NCBI RefSeq assembly: GCF_040640155.1
Contig: NZ_JBFABE010000045.1
Coordinates: 1-64,000, forward strand
Reading direction: 5' to 3'
Source of the DNA: Streptosporangium sp040640155
GTDB lineage: Bacteria > Actinomycetota > Actinomycetes > Streptosporangiales > Streptosporangiaceae
DNA: 64,000 nt
The position numbers and the translations under genes are program-made. This document shows, piece by piece, positions 24,454 to 33,594 of the stretch. The notes below the pieces were generated by a model. That model did not search any database. It was not told the origin of the DNA and saw nothing but the letters and a program-made list of their open reading frames with translations. Numbering within the stretch: the first letter of the stretch is position 1; every line of letters begins with the position of its first letter.

Positions 24454-27081
24454 ATGGAGATCATCGGTCGCGAACGGGAACTGGCCTCACTGCGGCAGGC
24501 CATCGACCGCGCCCCCGGTGTCCTGCCGAACGTCGTGCTGCACGGCGACCCTGGCGTCGGCAAGTCGGTCCTGCTCCGGGCGGGCGTCGCCTACGCCGAG
24601 GGGCGGGGGATGCGGGTGGTGGGCGGCAGCGGTTTCGAGAGCGAGGCGCAGCTCGCCTTCGCCGGGCTGCACCAGCTCTTCGCGCCCGTCATGGAGTACC
24701 TGGACCGGGTGGAGCCCTTCCACCGGGACGTGCTGCGCCGGGTGCTGGGCATGCAGGACGGGCCGGTGCCCGACCGGCTGGCGGTCTCGGTGGCGTCCCT
24801 GGCCGTGCTGGCCGCCGTGGCCCGGGACACGCCCGTGCTGATCGCCGTGGAGGACGCCCACTGGGTGGACCTTCCCACCCGCGAGACGATGATGTTCATC
24901 CTGATGCGTCTCAAGCCGTACGACCTGCGAGCGATCTTCGCGCGGCGGCCGCTCACGGCGAGCGAACGCGTCACCCCGGGGATCGGCATGCTGGAGGTCG
25001 GGCCGCTGGCGGACGAGGCGGCGGGGGAACTGCTGGACCTGCTGCACCCCGGCCTGCCCGGGTCGGTGCGCGAGCGGGTGCTGGGCGAGGCCGCGGGCAA
25101 CCCGCTCGCGCTCACCGAGCTGGCGCAGACCTCGGTCGGAGTGGAGATGCTGCCCGCCCGCGTGCCGTTGCGCACCCGGCTGGAGACCGCGTTCGCCGGA
25201 CGGGTGCTGGAGCTGCCGCCCGAGATCCGTACCACGCTGCTGGTGACCGCCCTGGACGGCGACCGGCTGGAGCACCGGGCCGAGCTGTCGCCGCACGACC
25301 TGCTGGAGGTGGAGCGGCTGAGCCTGGTCACGCGCGACTCGACCCCGTCCGGGATGCGCTTCCGGCATCCGCTGGTCAGGTCGGCCATCATCAACACGGC
25401 CTCGCCGGAGGAGACGCGGCAGGCGCACGCGGTGCTGGCCGAACAGCACCGGGCCGACCCGGAACGGCGGATGTGGCACCTGGCGGCGTCCAGGGTCGAA
25501 CCGGACGAGGGCGTGGCCGCCGAGATCGAGAAGGCGGCCCGCGCGGTGAGCCTGCGCGGCGGCAGCGGGCTGGCGGTCAAGGCGCTGCAGCGGGCGGCCG
25601 AGCTCACCCCGGACCCGGCGGCCCGCGCGGCGCGGCTGGAGCACGCGGCGGAGCTGGCCGGCGAGTCCGGGCAGCTGGACCTGGCTCAGGAACTGCTGGA
25701 CGAGGCGCGCCGCCACCTGGACGACCCGGCCAGGGCCCTGGCGGTGCGGGCGCAGATCCTCCTGCTGCGCGACGGGGACCTGGACGCCGCCCGCCGCCTG
25801 CTGCGCGGCACGCCCGGGGCCGGTCCGCTGGTCAGGGTGATGGCCGCCTCCTACGCCCAGGACCCCCAGGAGTGGGCGGAGGTCACGGACGTGGTCGCCG
25901 GTTGCGACGACGAGCACGCGCGCCTGCTGCACGACGTGTTCCTGGGCGCCGGCACGGCGCAGCGGGTGCGGGCGGCGCTCGACACGCTGCCCGGCGACGC
26001 ACCGCCCGGCCAGGTGGCCGCGTTGTGCCGGGCGGCGACCTGGATGGACCTGCTGCCCCACTACCGCGACCGCATCCGCGCGCTGACCGAGGGCGAGGCG
26101 GGGCGGGGCGCGGTGACCCACGCCGCGGGCGGTCACTGGCTCGCGGCGCACGACCACTTCCTGGCCGGGCGGTGGGACGACGCCGAGAGCACCGCCAACG
26201 CCGGGCTGGACCTGTGCGTCCGCCACGACCTGGAGCTGACGGCCCACGACCTGCGCTGCAGCCTGGGCTGGATCGCGGCCGCGCGGGGCGACGCCGACAG
26301 CGCCCGCGAGTACAGCAGGACCGTCGAACGGTGGGCCGCGCCGCGCGGCAGCGGCCTGCACCTGTCGCTGGCCTCCCGCAACCTCGCGCTGGCCGCGATG
26401 GCGCACGGCGACTACGAGACGGCCTACGCGCACTGGGCGAGCATCAGCCCACCCGGCGTCATCCTCCCGCACGTGGCGTTCGCGCCCTGGGCGGTCCTCG
26501 AGCTGGTCGACTCGGCCGTGCGCACCGGCAGGACGGCCGAGGCCGGGGCGCACGCCGCCGCCGCGGCGCACCTGGCGGAACGGGCACCCCGGCTGCGCCT
26601 GCACGTGACGGCGGCGCGAGCGCTGGTGGCGCCGCAGGAGGAGGCGGTACCGCTGTTCAAGACCGCGCTCGCGCTGCCCGGAACCGAACGCTGGCCCTTC
26701 GACCACGCCCGGATACGCCTGGCGCTGGGCGAGTTGCAGCGCCGCCGCCTGCAACCGGGTGAGGCCCGGCCCGAACTGCGCCGGGCGGCCGACCTGTTCG
26801 CCGCCGTCGGCGCGACCGCCTGGCAGCAGCGGGCCGAGCAGGAACTGCGCGCCACCGGCGTGGCGGTCAGCCGGCGGCCCAACGCCACCCACGGTCTGAC
26901 CGCCCAGCAACTGGAGGTGGCCCGCCTGGCCGCCTCGGGGCTGAGCAACAAGGAGATCGGCGAGCGGCTGTTCCTGTCGTCGCGGACCGTCAGCGCCCAC
27001 CTTTACCGGATCTTCCCCAAGCTGGGCATCACCTCCCGCGCCGCCTTACGCGACGCGCTGGAGGACGGCGCAGCCAACTGA
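24454..27081 (+). CDS. LAL-type LuxR family transcriptional regulator 2
   Basis: An 875-aa protein with the same architecture as the regulator at 20817: EIIGRERELASLRQAID, Walker A HGDPGVGKSVLL (about 26), Walker B VLIAVEDAHWVD, a helical-repeat middle and a C-terminal LuxR HTH (LTAQQLEVARLAASGLSNKEIGERLF, SRTVSAHLYRIFPKLGI). The ATG at 24454 has GAGAGGA 4-5 nt upstream. The shared 20-bp site lies immediately in front, so autoregulation is plausible. A candidate direct regulator of both chloroperoxidase-like hydrolases. Confidence 0.93.
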   Translation: MEIIGRERELASLRQAIDRAPGVLPNVVLHGDPGVGKSVLLRAGVAYAEGRGMRVVGGSGFESEAQLAFAGLHQLFAPVMEYLDRVEPFHRDVLRRVLGMQDGPVPDRLAVSVASLAVLAAVARDTPVLIAVEDAHWVDLPTRETMMFILMRLKPYDLRAIFARRPLTASERVTPGIGMLEVGPLADEAAGELLDLLHPGLPGSVRERVLGEAAGNPLALTELAQTSVGVEMLPARVPLRTRLETAFAGRVLELPPEIRTTLLVTALDGDRLEHRAELSPHDLLEVERLSLVTRDSTPSGMRFRHPLVRSAIINTASPEETRQAHAVLAEQHRADPERRMWHLAASRVEPDEGVAAEIEKAARAVSLRGGSGLAVKALQRAAELTPDPAARAARLEHAAELAGESGQLDLAQELLDEARRHLDDPARALAVRAQILLLRDGDLDAARRLLRGTPGAGPLVRVMAASYAQDPQEWAEVTDVVAGCDDEHARLLHDVFLGAGTAQRVRAALDTLPGDAPPGQVAALCRAATWMDLLPHYRDRIRALTEGEAGRGAVTHAAGGHWLAAHDHFLAGRWDDAESTANAGLDLCVRHDLELTAHDLRCSLGWIAAARGDADSAREYSRTVERWAAPRGSGLHLSLASRNLALAAMAHGDYETAYAHWASISPPGVILPHVAFAPWAVLELVDSAVRTGRTAEAGAHAAAAAHLAERAPRLRLHVTAARALVAPQEEAVPLFKTALALPGTERWPFDHARIRLALGELQRRRLQPGEARPELRRAADLFAAVGATAWQQRAEQELRATGVAVSRRPNATHGLTAQQLEVARLAASGLSNKEIGERLFLSSRTVSAHLYRIFPKLGITSRAALRDALEDGAAN

Positions 27082-27220
27082 CCGATTCGTGGAGGCGCCG
27101 CGGCGGCGGATGCTCGTGCCGTAACCAGACGCCGTAGGTGTTCGCCGCCACCCGCTGACGTCACGCTCGAAGGCCCGGTCCCACGGGTGCTCTCCAGGGG
27201 CCGGGCTTCCCGTCGGCCGC

Positions 27221-27272
27221 CGGCGCCGGCCGCCCATCGGCGCCGGCCACCGGTCGTTCAGCGGCGCCGGCC
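27221..27272. repeat. Three copies of CGGCGCCGGCC
   Basis: The 11-bp, mostly palindromic CGGCGCCGGCC occurs at 27221-27231, 27238-27248 and 27262-27272. It lies in the 202-bp gap between the convergent LAL 2 and helicase genes and could form hairpins that end both transcripts. Confidence 0.6.
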
Positions 27273-27283
27273 GTCCCGCCCGG

Positions 27284-29374
27284 TCAGGAGGAGCCGAGGC
27301 GCTTGAGGGCGCTGCGCACCTTCGCCGGGTCCTCGGTGGGCCAGAAGGGCGGCAGCGAGTCCCGCAGGAACCCGGCGTAGCGGGCCGTGGAGAGCCGCGG
27401 GTCCAGGACCGCGACCACCCCCTTGTCGTGCTGGCTGCGCAGCAGGCGGCCCGCGCCCTGGGCCAGCAGGAGCGCGGCGTGGGTGGCGGCGACCGACATG
27501 AACCCGTTGCCGCCCTTGGCGGCGACGTGACGCTGGCGGGCGGAGCTGAGCGGGTCGTCGGGGCGCGGGAACGGGATGCGGTCGATGATGACCAGGCGCA
27601 GCGACGGGCCCGGGACGTCGACGCCCTGCCACAGGGAGAGCGTGCCGAACAGGCAGGTCGGCTCGTCCTCGGCGAACTGCTTGACCAGCAGCATCGTGGA
27701 GTCGTCGCCCTGGCACAGCAGCGGCACGCTCAGCCGGTCGCGCAGCGCCTCGGTCGCCGCCTTGGCGGCCCGCATCGAGGAGAACAGCCCGAGGGTGCGC
27801 CCCCCGGCGGCCTCGATCAGCTCGGTGATCTCCTCGATGTAGGCCTCGGGCAGCCCGTCGCGTCCCGGCTGGGGCAGGTGCTTGGCGACGTAGAGGATGC
27901 CGCTGCGGGGATGGTCGAAGGGGGAGCCGACGTCGATGCCGGTCCAGCCCGCCCGCCGCCGGGCGCCCTCCCCGCCGTCCTTGCCGTCGCCCTTCTCCCC
28001 GCCCCTGCCACCGGTCTTCCCGCCGTTGCCGCCGTTGCCGCCGGCTCCCAGGCCCCACTGGCGGGCCAGGCCGTCGAAGGCGCCGCCCAGGGCGAGCGTG
28101 GCCGAGGTCAGGATCACCGTACGGTCGCCGAAGAGCTTGTCGCGGAGCATGCCCGCCACGGTGAGCGGAGCCACCCGCAGCAGGGGAGGGCGCCGGTCGT
28201 TGCCCTCCTCCAGCCAGACCACCTCGGCCCGGTCCACCTCCGTGGCGTGCCCGAAGGCGTCGAGCATGCGCTGGGCGGTGTCGTGCACCTCGTCCAGGGA
28301 CGTGAAGGCCGCCTTGCGCAGCCCCGCGCCCTCCGGGTCGTCCTTGTCGCCGCCGCGCGGCCCCAGCGCGGTGATGCACGCCCACGCCGCGTCGCGGATC
28401 AGGGCGAGCGTCATGCCCAGCACCTCGGGAAGGTCGTCGAGGCGCCCGGCGGGCGCGGCGCCCAGCAGTGCCTTGAGATCCTCGCCGGCCTCCATCAGCC
28501 GGTCGGCGAGATGCTGCTCGATGAGCTTGCCGACCCGCCGCACGGCCACCGCGACCATGGTCTCCGACAGCTCGCCGCTGACCACCGAGGTGACGCGGTC
28601 GACCAGCTCGTGGGCCTCGTCGACCACGACCACCTCGTGCTCGGGCAGCAGCGGGAAGTCCTCCATCGCGTCGATCGCGAGCAGCGCGTGGTTGGTCACC
28701 ACGACGTCGGACTCGCCGGCGCGGGCGCGGGCCAGCTCGGCGAAGCACTCGGCCCCGTTCGGGCAGCGCATCGCGCCCAGGCACTCCCTGGCGCTGACCG
28801 AGAACTGGCGCCAGGCCTGCTCGTTGACGCCGGGGACGAGCTCGTCGCGGTCACCGGTCTCGGTCTCGTTCGCCCACTCCTGGATGCGCTGGACCATCCG
28901 GCCCGTCGCGTTCACCTCGCGCGGGTCGAAGAGCTGGTCCTGCTCGTCGTCGGGCCAGCCGGCGCTCGCCTTGTACCGGCACAGGTAGTTGCGACGGCCC
29001 TTGAGGATCGCGAACGCCGGCTCGTGCGGCAGGTGCGGGGCGAGGGCCGTGGCGAGGCGGGGCAGGTCGCGGTCGACGAGCTGGCGCTGGAGCGCGATGG
29101 TGGCGGTGGAGACGACCACCGCGCCCTTGGACGTCATCGCGTGCCTGATCGAGGGGATCAGGTACGCCAGCGACTTGCCGGTGCCCGTACCGGCCTGGAC
29201 GGCCAGGTGGTCGCCCGACTCGATCGCGTGCTGCACCGCCCTCACCATCGCGATCTGCCCGGGGCGCTCCACCCCGCCCACCGCCTCGACGGCGGTGCTC
29301 AGCAGGTCCTCGACGGGGGGAAGATCCACCTTCGAGGAGACGTCTTCGGACGGGGCGATGGAGTCGGTCGGCAC
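27284..29374 (-). CDS. DinG/XPD-type ATP-dependent DNA helicase
   Basis: A 696-aa superfamily 2 helicase. Walker A is in VQAGTGTGKSLAYL (about 58), the DEAH box in VVVVDEAHELVD, and motif VI in QGAGRLLR near the C-terminus. Four cysteines that could hold a 4Fe-4S cluster are visible: one in NYLCRYK and three in ECLGAMRC/ECF at six-residue spacing. Such enzymes unwind 5'-overhang or R-loop DNA. An unusual Gly/Lys/Asp-rich insert (about residues 455-480) sits between helicase domains. The GTG at 29374 lies 8 nt after TACGGT, a leaderless arrangement. Confidence 0.92.
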   Translation of the reverse strand: MPTDSIAPSEDVSSKVDLPPVEDLLSTAVEAVGGVERPGQIAMVRAVQHAIESGDHLAVQAGTGTGKSLAYLIPSIRHAMTSKGAVVVSTATIALQRQLVDRDLPRLATALAPHLPHEPAFAILKGRRNYLCRYKASAGWPDDEQDQLFDPREVNATGRMVQRIQEWANETETGDRDELVPGVNEQAWRQFSVSARECLGAMRCPNGAECFAELARARAGESDVVVTNHALLAIDAMEDFPLLPEHEVVVVDEAHELVDRVTSVVSGELSETMVAVAVRRVGKLIEQHLADRLMEAGEDLKALLGAAPAGRLDDLPEVLGMTLALIRDAAWACITALGPRGGDKDDPEGAGLRKAAFTSLDEVHDTAQRMLDAFGHATEVDRAEVVWLEEGNDRRPPLLRVAPLTVAGMLRDKLFGDRTVILTSATLALGGAFDGLARQWGLGAGGNGGNGGKTGGRGGEKGDGKDGGEGARRRAGWTGIDVGSPFDHPRSGILYVAKHLPQPGRDGLPEAYIEEITELIEAAGGRTLGLFSSMRAAKAATEALRDRLSVPLLCQGDDSTMLLVKQFAEDEPTCLFGTLSLWQGVDVPGPSLRLVIIDRIPFPRPDDPLSSARQRHVAAKGGNGFMSVAATHAALLLAQGAGRLLRSQHDKGVVAVLDPRLSTARYAGFLRDSLPPFWPTEDPAKVRSALKRLGSS

Positions 29375-29382
29375 GACAGCCA

Positions 29383-29388
29383 ACCGTA
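29383..29388 (-). promoter_or_regulatory. -10 box TACGGT, leaderless promoter of helicase gene
   Basis: Reading on the minus strand, TACGGT is followed by 8 nt and then the GTG start at 29374. There is no ribosome binding site. Confidence 0.5.
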
Positions 29389-29682
29389 CCCGTTCACTCC
29401 GACGGTCGCGGCGGCTCCGGCGTCCGCGCCGGGCCCCGGCCGGGCTCCGGCCGGTTCCGGCCACGGCCCGCGGGGCCACACCGCGGGGACGCATGGCGGT
29501 ATTCCGGGACCCGGCGTTCACCCCGCATGGCAAACTGGCTGGATCACCCGGCTTGTCGAGCCTCATAAGGTCACAGAAGATCTATCGTTCTGGTGTCCCC
29601 GGGGCGGAAGATGGGGAGGGAAAGGCCGGTTCGGTAGGGTTTCCCGAGGTCGAGTGGACGAATAAAGGCTGGTTAAAGCACT
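29389..29682. other. Divergent intergenic region, helicase / repeat protein
   Basis: About 294 bp, with short GC-rich repeats of CGGCCGG/CCGGCC type at 29430-29480. A TAGGGT at about 29633 could be a -10 for the plus-strand gene. No protein-coding frame or RNA could be supported. Confidence 0.4.
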
Positions 29683-29691
29683 ATGTCTTCC

Positions 29692-31146
29692 ATGTCGGAA
29701 GTTGTGCCGTTGCCGTCGTTCGGCGAGGTGTTCTTTGACGAGCGTGGCCAGGAGCGGGTGCTCAGGGTCACCTGGCACGAGGGCACCCTGGTGCTGAGCC
29801 TGTGGCGCGGCGAGATGTGCACGGCGAGTTTCCGCATGCCCATGAACGACGTGGGGCGCCTGGTCGACACCCTCGACGAGGGTTTCATCGAGGCCGGCGG
29901 CCAGTATCCCGACGAGGTGGACGAGCCCGTCCGGCCCGAACAGCCCCCCCACGGCGAGCCGCAGGCCTACGGCGAGTATCCGGGCACCGGCCAGTACGCC
30001 CGGCCCCGGCCCGAGGACTACGCCCAGCCCCAGCAGTACGCCGACCCGGCGGGTCACGTCGCCGAGCCGGGCGACTCCCGCCCGGCCCCGGCGCTCGGGC
30101 CCAACGACGTGCTGGTCGCGCGAGGCGTCACGCCCGCCCCCGACCGCACACCGCCCGGGTACGGCCCGTCCGACGTCGTGCCGCGCGAGAACCTCATCGT
30201 GAACGACGCGCTGCCCTACGGACAGCCCCAGCCCGTCGAGCCGCCCGGCGCGGATCCCGCGCCCGGCGAGGCCGGCTACCAGCTGCCCGGCGACCGCTAC
30301 CCGAACGCCCAGCAGCCGGGCCCGTACGGCGCCCCGCAGCCGGACGCCTACCCCGGGAGCGGACGGCAGCCCGAGCCGTACGGCGGCGCCCCGCGCCAGG
30401 AGGCCTACCCCGGCCCGGTCCCGCAGGCCGACTTCTACGGCGCGCCCGCCCAGCAGCCGGGTTACGGCGCCCCGCAGCCGGACGCCTACCCCGGCGGCCG
30501 GCAGCCCGAGCCGTACGGCGCCCCGCGGTCCGACCCGTACGACGCGTCACCGCAGCCGCGCCAGGTGGACCCCTTCGCGGCCCCCTCCGACCGGCAGAGA
30601 CCGGCCGGGCCGGTCGGGCCGGTCGACCCCTTCGCGCCGCCGGCCGACCGTTTCCCCGGACACGCCCGCCCGGTGGAGCCCGACCCCTACGCGCAGACCC
30701 AGCAGAACTCGACCGACCCCTTCGGGTTCGCCGCCCAGCAGGCCGCACAGGAAGCCGCGCAGGGGGCGCCCTACGGCTACCCGTCCCCCGCGCAGCCCGA
30801 TCCCTACGTGCCCGACCCCTACGCGCCCGGCGCCCAGCAGCCCCACCAGGCCGGGCACCCCGCCGACCTGCGGGACCTGTACAGCTCGCCGCCCGCCTAC
30901 CCGCAGCAGGACGTCGACCCGTCCGACCCGCTGGGCCTGTTCGGCCGCTCCACGCCGGACCAGCGGCTGCCACGCCCCTACGTGCAGGAGACGCCGCACT
31001 CCACCGGTGACCGGCTCCGTCCCGAACAGCATCACGAAGAGCAGCACCCCGACCAGCGCTTCGAGGAGCCCCGCTACGAGGACGGGCGCCACGAGGGCAG
31101 GCGCCGCGGTGACCGGGGAGACCGGGGAGACCGGCAGGACTGGTGA
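29692..31146 (+). CDS. Hypothetical protein: short conserved domain plus long disordered Pro/Gln/Tyr repeat tail
   Basis: A 484-aa protein (487 aa if the ATG at 29683 is used). Residues 1-75 look folded (LPSFGEVFFDERGQERVLRVTWHEGTL...MNDVGRLVDTLDEG). The rest is low-complexity, Pro/Gln/Tyr-rich, with recurring YGAPQPDAYPG, RQPEPYG and DPFAxPxDR units and an Asp/Arg/Glu-rich end. There is no signal peptide and no membrane segment. The repeats suggest a flexible scaffold or a condensate-forming tail; this is inference. A hairpin right after the stop (31148-31171) may end transcription. Confidence 0.75.
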   Translation: MSEVVPLPSFGEVFFDERGQERVLRVTWHEGTLVLSLWRGEMCTASFRMPMNDVGRLVDTLDEGFIEAGGQYPDEVDEPVRPEQPPHGEPQAYGEYPGTGQYARPRPEDYAQPQQYADPAGHVAEPGDSRPAPALGPNDVLVARGVTPAPDRTPPGYGPSDVVPRENLIVNDALPYGQPQPVEPPGADPAPGEAGYQLPGDRYPNAQQPGPYGAPQPDAYPGSGRQPEPYGGAPRQEAYPGPVPQADFYGAPAQQPGYGAPQPDAYPGGRQPEPYGAPRSDPYDASPQPRQVDPFAAPSDRQRPAGPVGPVDPFAPPADRFPGHARPVEPDPYAQTQQNSTDPFGFAAQQAAQEAAQGAPYGYPSPAQPDPYVPDPYAPGAQQPHQAGHPADLRDLYSSPPAYPQQDVDPSDPLGLFGRSTPDQRLPRPYVQETPHSTGDRLRPEQHHEEQHPDQRFEEPRYEDGRHEGRRRGDRGDRGDRQDW

Positions 31147-31147
31147 T

Positions 31148-31171
31148 CGTCGCCGGGACGTACCGGCGACG
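31148..31171 (+). terminator. Hairpin after repeat-tail protein gene
   Basis: CGTCGCCGG (31148-31156), loop GACGTA, CCGGCGACG (31163-31171): a perfect 9-bp stem starting 1 nt after the stop. There is no T-run, as is common in actinomycetes. Confidence 0.55.
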
Positions 31172-31403
31172 GCACGGCGGGACCGGGTGAGGCGGCCCCG
31201 GGTCCCCGGGCGGATCACGCCCGGCCGGCCCGAGGTTCCGGGTGCGCTCCCGTCGTGCCCGTTCGCCAGTCCGGCCTCGGAGGGGATACGGTAACCCGTC
31301 CGCCGGATGCGGGCTCCGGCTCCGGTCGGCGTCCCCGCCCGCGGGCGGCTCCCCGGAGGCTCCGGGCGGGTGGATTGATCGGATCCCTATCGGGCGGGGT
31401 GGC

Positions 31404-32987
31404 GTGGACCAGTCGACGGTGCTGCAGATGCTGGCCGTGTCGGTCGTCGGAATCGCCGTGGCCGCGGTGGCCAGGCGCAGGGGGTGGCCGGCACCGCTGT
31501 TGCTGGTGCTGGCGGGGCTGGTGCTGTCACCGCTGTTCCCCGAGTACGAGCTCGACCCCGAGCTCGTCCTGCTGGTCTTCCTTCCGCCGCTGCTCTACGC
31601 GGCGGCGATCGACAGCTCCTACCTCAGGCTCAAGGACTTCCGCAGGCCGGTCGCGCTGCTCTCGATCGGCCTGGTGCTGTTCACCACCCTGATCGTGGGC
31701 TGGGTCACCCACCTGCTGCTGCCCGACCTGCCGCTGGCCGCCGCGTTCGCGCTGGGCGCCATCGTGGCCCCGCCCGACGCGGTCGCCGCCGTCGCCGTGG
31801 CCCGCAGGCTGGGGCTGCCCCGCAAGGTGGTCACCATCCTGGTGGGGGAGAGCCTCTTCAACGACGCCACCGCGCTCACCGCCTACCGGGTGGCCATCGC
31901 CGCCGCGCTGGGACAGGGCATCACCTGGCTGGACGTCACCGTCGACTTCGTCCGCGCCGCGGTGGGCGGGGTGATCATGGGCCTGGCGCTCGCCTGGATG
32001 CTGACCTGGGTGCTGCTGCGGGTGCGCGAGGCGCTCATCGAGAACACCGTGATGCTGCTGGCCCCGTTCGCCGTCTACCTGGCGGCCGAGAGCGTGCACG
32101 TCTCCGGGGTGATCGTCGTCGTGATCGTCGGCCTCTACATCGGGCATCGGATGCCCAAGGCGGGCTTCGGCACCCGCCTGCTGTCCGACGCGATCTGGCG
32201 GGTCCTCGGCTTCTTCCTGGAGACGATCGTCTTCGCGCTGATCGGCCTGCAGCTCTGGCCGATCGTGAGAGGGCTGGAGTGGGGCGACCGCTGGGAGCTC
32301 GCCGGGATGGCGCTGGCCGTCTTCGTGGCGGTGGTGGTGTCCAGGGCGGTCTGGGTGGTGCCCAGCCTCTACCTGCCCAGGATCCTGTCCCGGAAGGTCC
32401 GCGAGCGCGAGACCCACCCCCCGTCCTGGCGGTACACGGTCATCGTGAGCTGGGCCGGCATGCGCGGCGTGGTCTCCCTGGCGGCGGCCTTCGCCATCCC
32501 GCAGAGCTTCGAGGGCCGCGACATGCTGCTCTTCCTCACCTTCGCGGTGGTGATCGGCACCCTGCTCCTGCAGGGCCTGACGTTCCCCGCGCTGATCCGC
32601 AGGCTGCGGATCTCCAACGAGCAGGAGATCTACGCCGACAACCTGTCCGAGGCCGCCGCCCAGCAGGCCGCGGCCTCGGCGTCGCTGGCCCGGCTGGACG
32701 AGCTGGTGGCCGACGGGGTCGACGACGTGCACCGGGAGGTGGTCGACCAGCTCAGGTCGCGCACCGAGCGCCGCGCCCTCACCGCCTGGGAGCGGCTGGG
32801 CGGCGGGACCGGCCCGGCGGGCGAGGAGACGCCCAGCACCGTCTACCGCCGGCTCCGCAGGGAGATGCTGGCGGTCGAGCGCGAGGTCTTCGTCCGCCTC
32901 CGCGACGAGCGGCGCGTCGACGACGAGGTGCTCAGCAGGGTCCTCCACGAGATCGACTTCGAGGAGGCCACGCTGGAGCGCGACTGA
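31404..32987 (+). CDS. Na+/H+ antiporter (CPA1 family)
   Basis: A 527-aa protein with about 12 membrane segments and a charged cytosolic C-terminal region of roughly 120 residues. CPA1 motifs are clear: FLPPLLYAAAIDSS, ALGAIVAPPDAVAAVAVARRLGLP, the ion-binding GESLFNDATALTAYR, and WAGMRGVVSLAAAFAIP. It exchanges sodium (or potassium) for protons across the cytoplasmic membrane, for pH and salt balance. The GTG at 31404 begins VDQSTVLQ just before TM1; the open frame upstream is not membrane-like. A strong hairpin follows the stop. Confidence 0.95.
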   Translation: MDQSTVLQMLAVSVVGIAVAAVARRRGWPAPLLLVLAGLVLSPLFPEYELDPELVLLVFLPPLLYAAAIDSSYLRLKDFRRPVALLSIGLVLFTTLIVGWVTHLLLPDLPLAAAFALGAIVAPPDAVAAVAVARRLGLPRKVVTILVGESLFNDATALTAYRVAIAAALGQGITWLDVTVDFVRAAVGGVIMGLALAWMLTWVLLRVREALIENTVMLLAPFAVYLAAESVHVSGVIVVVIVGLYIGHRMPKAGFGTRLLSDAIWRVLGFFLETIVFALIGLQLWPIVRGLEWGDRWELAGMALAVFVAVVVSRAVWVVPSLYLPRILSRKVRERETHPPSWRYTVIVSWAGMRGVVSLAAAFAIPQSFEGRDMLLFLTFAVVIGTLLLQGLTFPALIRRLRISNEQEIYADNLSEAAAQQAAASASLARLDELVADGVDDVHREVVDQLRSRTERRALTAWERLGGGTGPAGEETPSTVYRRLRREMLAVEREVFVRLRDERRVDDEVLSRVLHEIDFEEATLERD

Positions 32988-33008
32988 GCCCGGGGCCGCG
33001 CCCCGGGC
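32988..33008 (+). terminator. GC-rich hairpin after antiporter gene
   Basis: GCCCGGGGC (32988-32996), loop CGC, GCCCCGGGC (33000-33008): a perfect 9-bp stem directly after the TGA. The following 170 bp contain further CCGGG/CCCGG repeats between these convergent genes. Confidence 0.65.
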
Positions 33009-33180
33009 CCCATGACCGGGCCCCGGGACCCGTGACCCGGGACCCGGGGCTCGGGCCCTGGGACGTGGCCCCGCGGCCGGGCCCTGGAGGTCCGGGGCCC
33101 AGCAGGCGGGTCCTCCCGTGACGCCGCCCCTTCCCGTGACGCCGTCCGGGTGTCCCGCCCGGGTCCGCCCTCTAGCTGTT

Positions 33181-33444
33181 CTAGCCCATGACGTTGTCCA
33201 CGTAGCACCAGCGCCAGCTCTCGCCCGGTTCGAACGAGGCGACGACCGGATGGCCGATCTCCGTGGCGTGACCGGTGGCGTGCCGGTTGGGCGACGAGTC
33301 GCAGCAGCCGATGTGGCCGCACGACATGCACCTGCGCAGGTGGACCCAGCGGGAGCCCATGGCCAGGCACTCCTCGCACCCCTGCGGTGTGCGCGCCGGC
33401 GGGTCCTGGGTCTGTGCCGTGGTGAGATGCTGACAGAGTTCCAT
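33181..33444 (-). CDS. UBP-type zinc finger protein
   Basis: An 87-aa protein that is essentially one ZnF-UBP domain: CQHL near the N-terminus, GCEECLAMGSRWVHLRRCMSC, GHIGCCDSS, then histidines in RHATGHATEIGHPVV and a C-terminal WRWCYVDNV. In eukaryotes this fold binds the C-terminus of ubiquitin; in actinobacteria it occurs as stand-alone or transporter-fused proteins of unknown function. All expected Cys/His ligands appear present. A monocistronic gene, convergent with the antiporter. Confidence 0.9.
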   Translation of the reverse strand: MELCQHLTTAQTQDPPARTPQGCEECLAMGSRWVHLRRCMSCGHIGCCDSSPNRHATGHATEIGHPVVASFEPGESWRWCYVDNVMG

Positions 33445-33582
33445 GCTTCCCCCTCGTGTGAATACAGAGGATCGTACGACCCGGGTCGTAATCGGGCCCG
33501 CTCAACTCTCAGCGTCCCCGGACGGCGGACCCCGGCCGGTAACGAGCCGGTACGACGGCGCCTGCGGTGCCGACACGTTGGG

Positions 33583-33588
33583 TAGGGT
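33583..33588 (+). promoter_or_regulatory. -10 box TAGGGT, leaderless promoter
   Basis: TAGGGT lies exactly 6 nt before the ATG at 33595 of the lipoprotein gene; no ribosome binding site is visible. Confidence 0.6.
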
Positions 33589-33594
33589 CGGGAC

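Noticed and set aside
32988..33180. Repeated gggacccg/cccgggg units considered as an attachment site or origin
   Set aside because: They are simple GC-rich repeats between convergent genes. One clear hairpin explains the part next to the antiporter stop.
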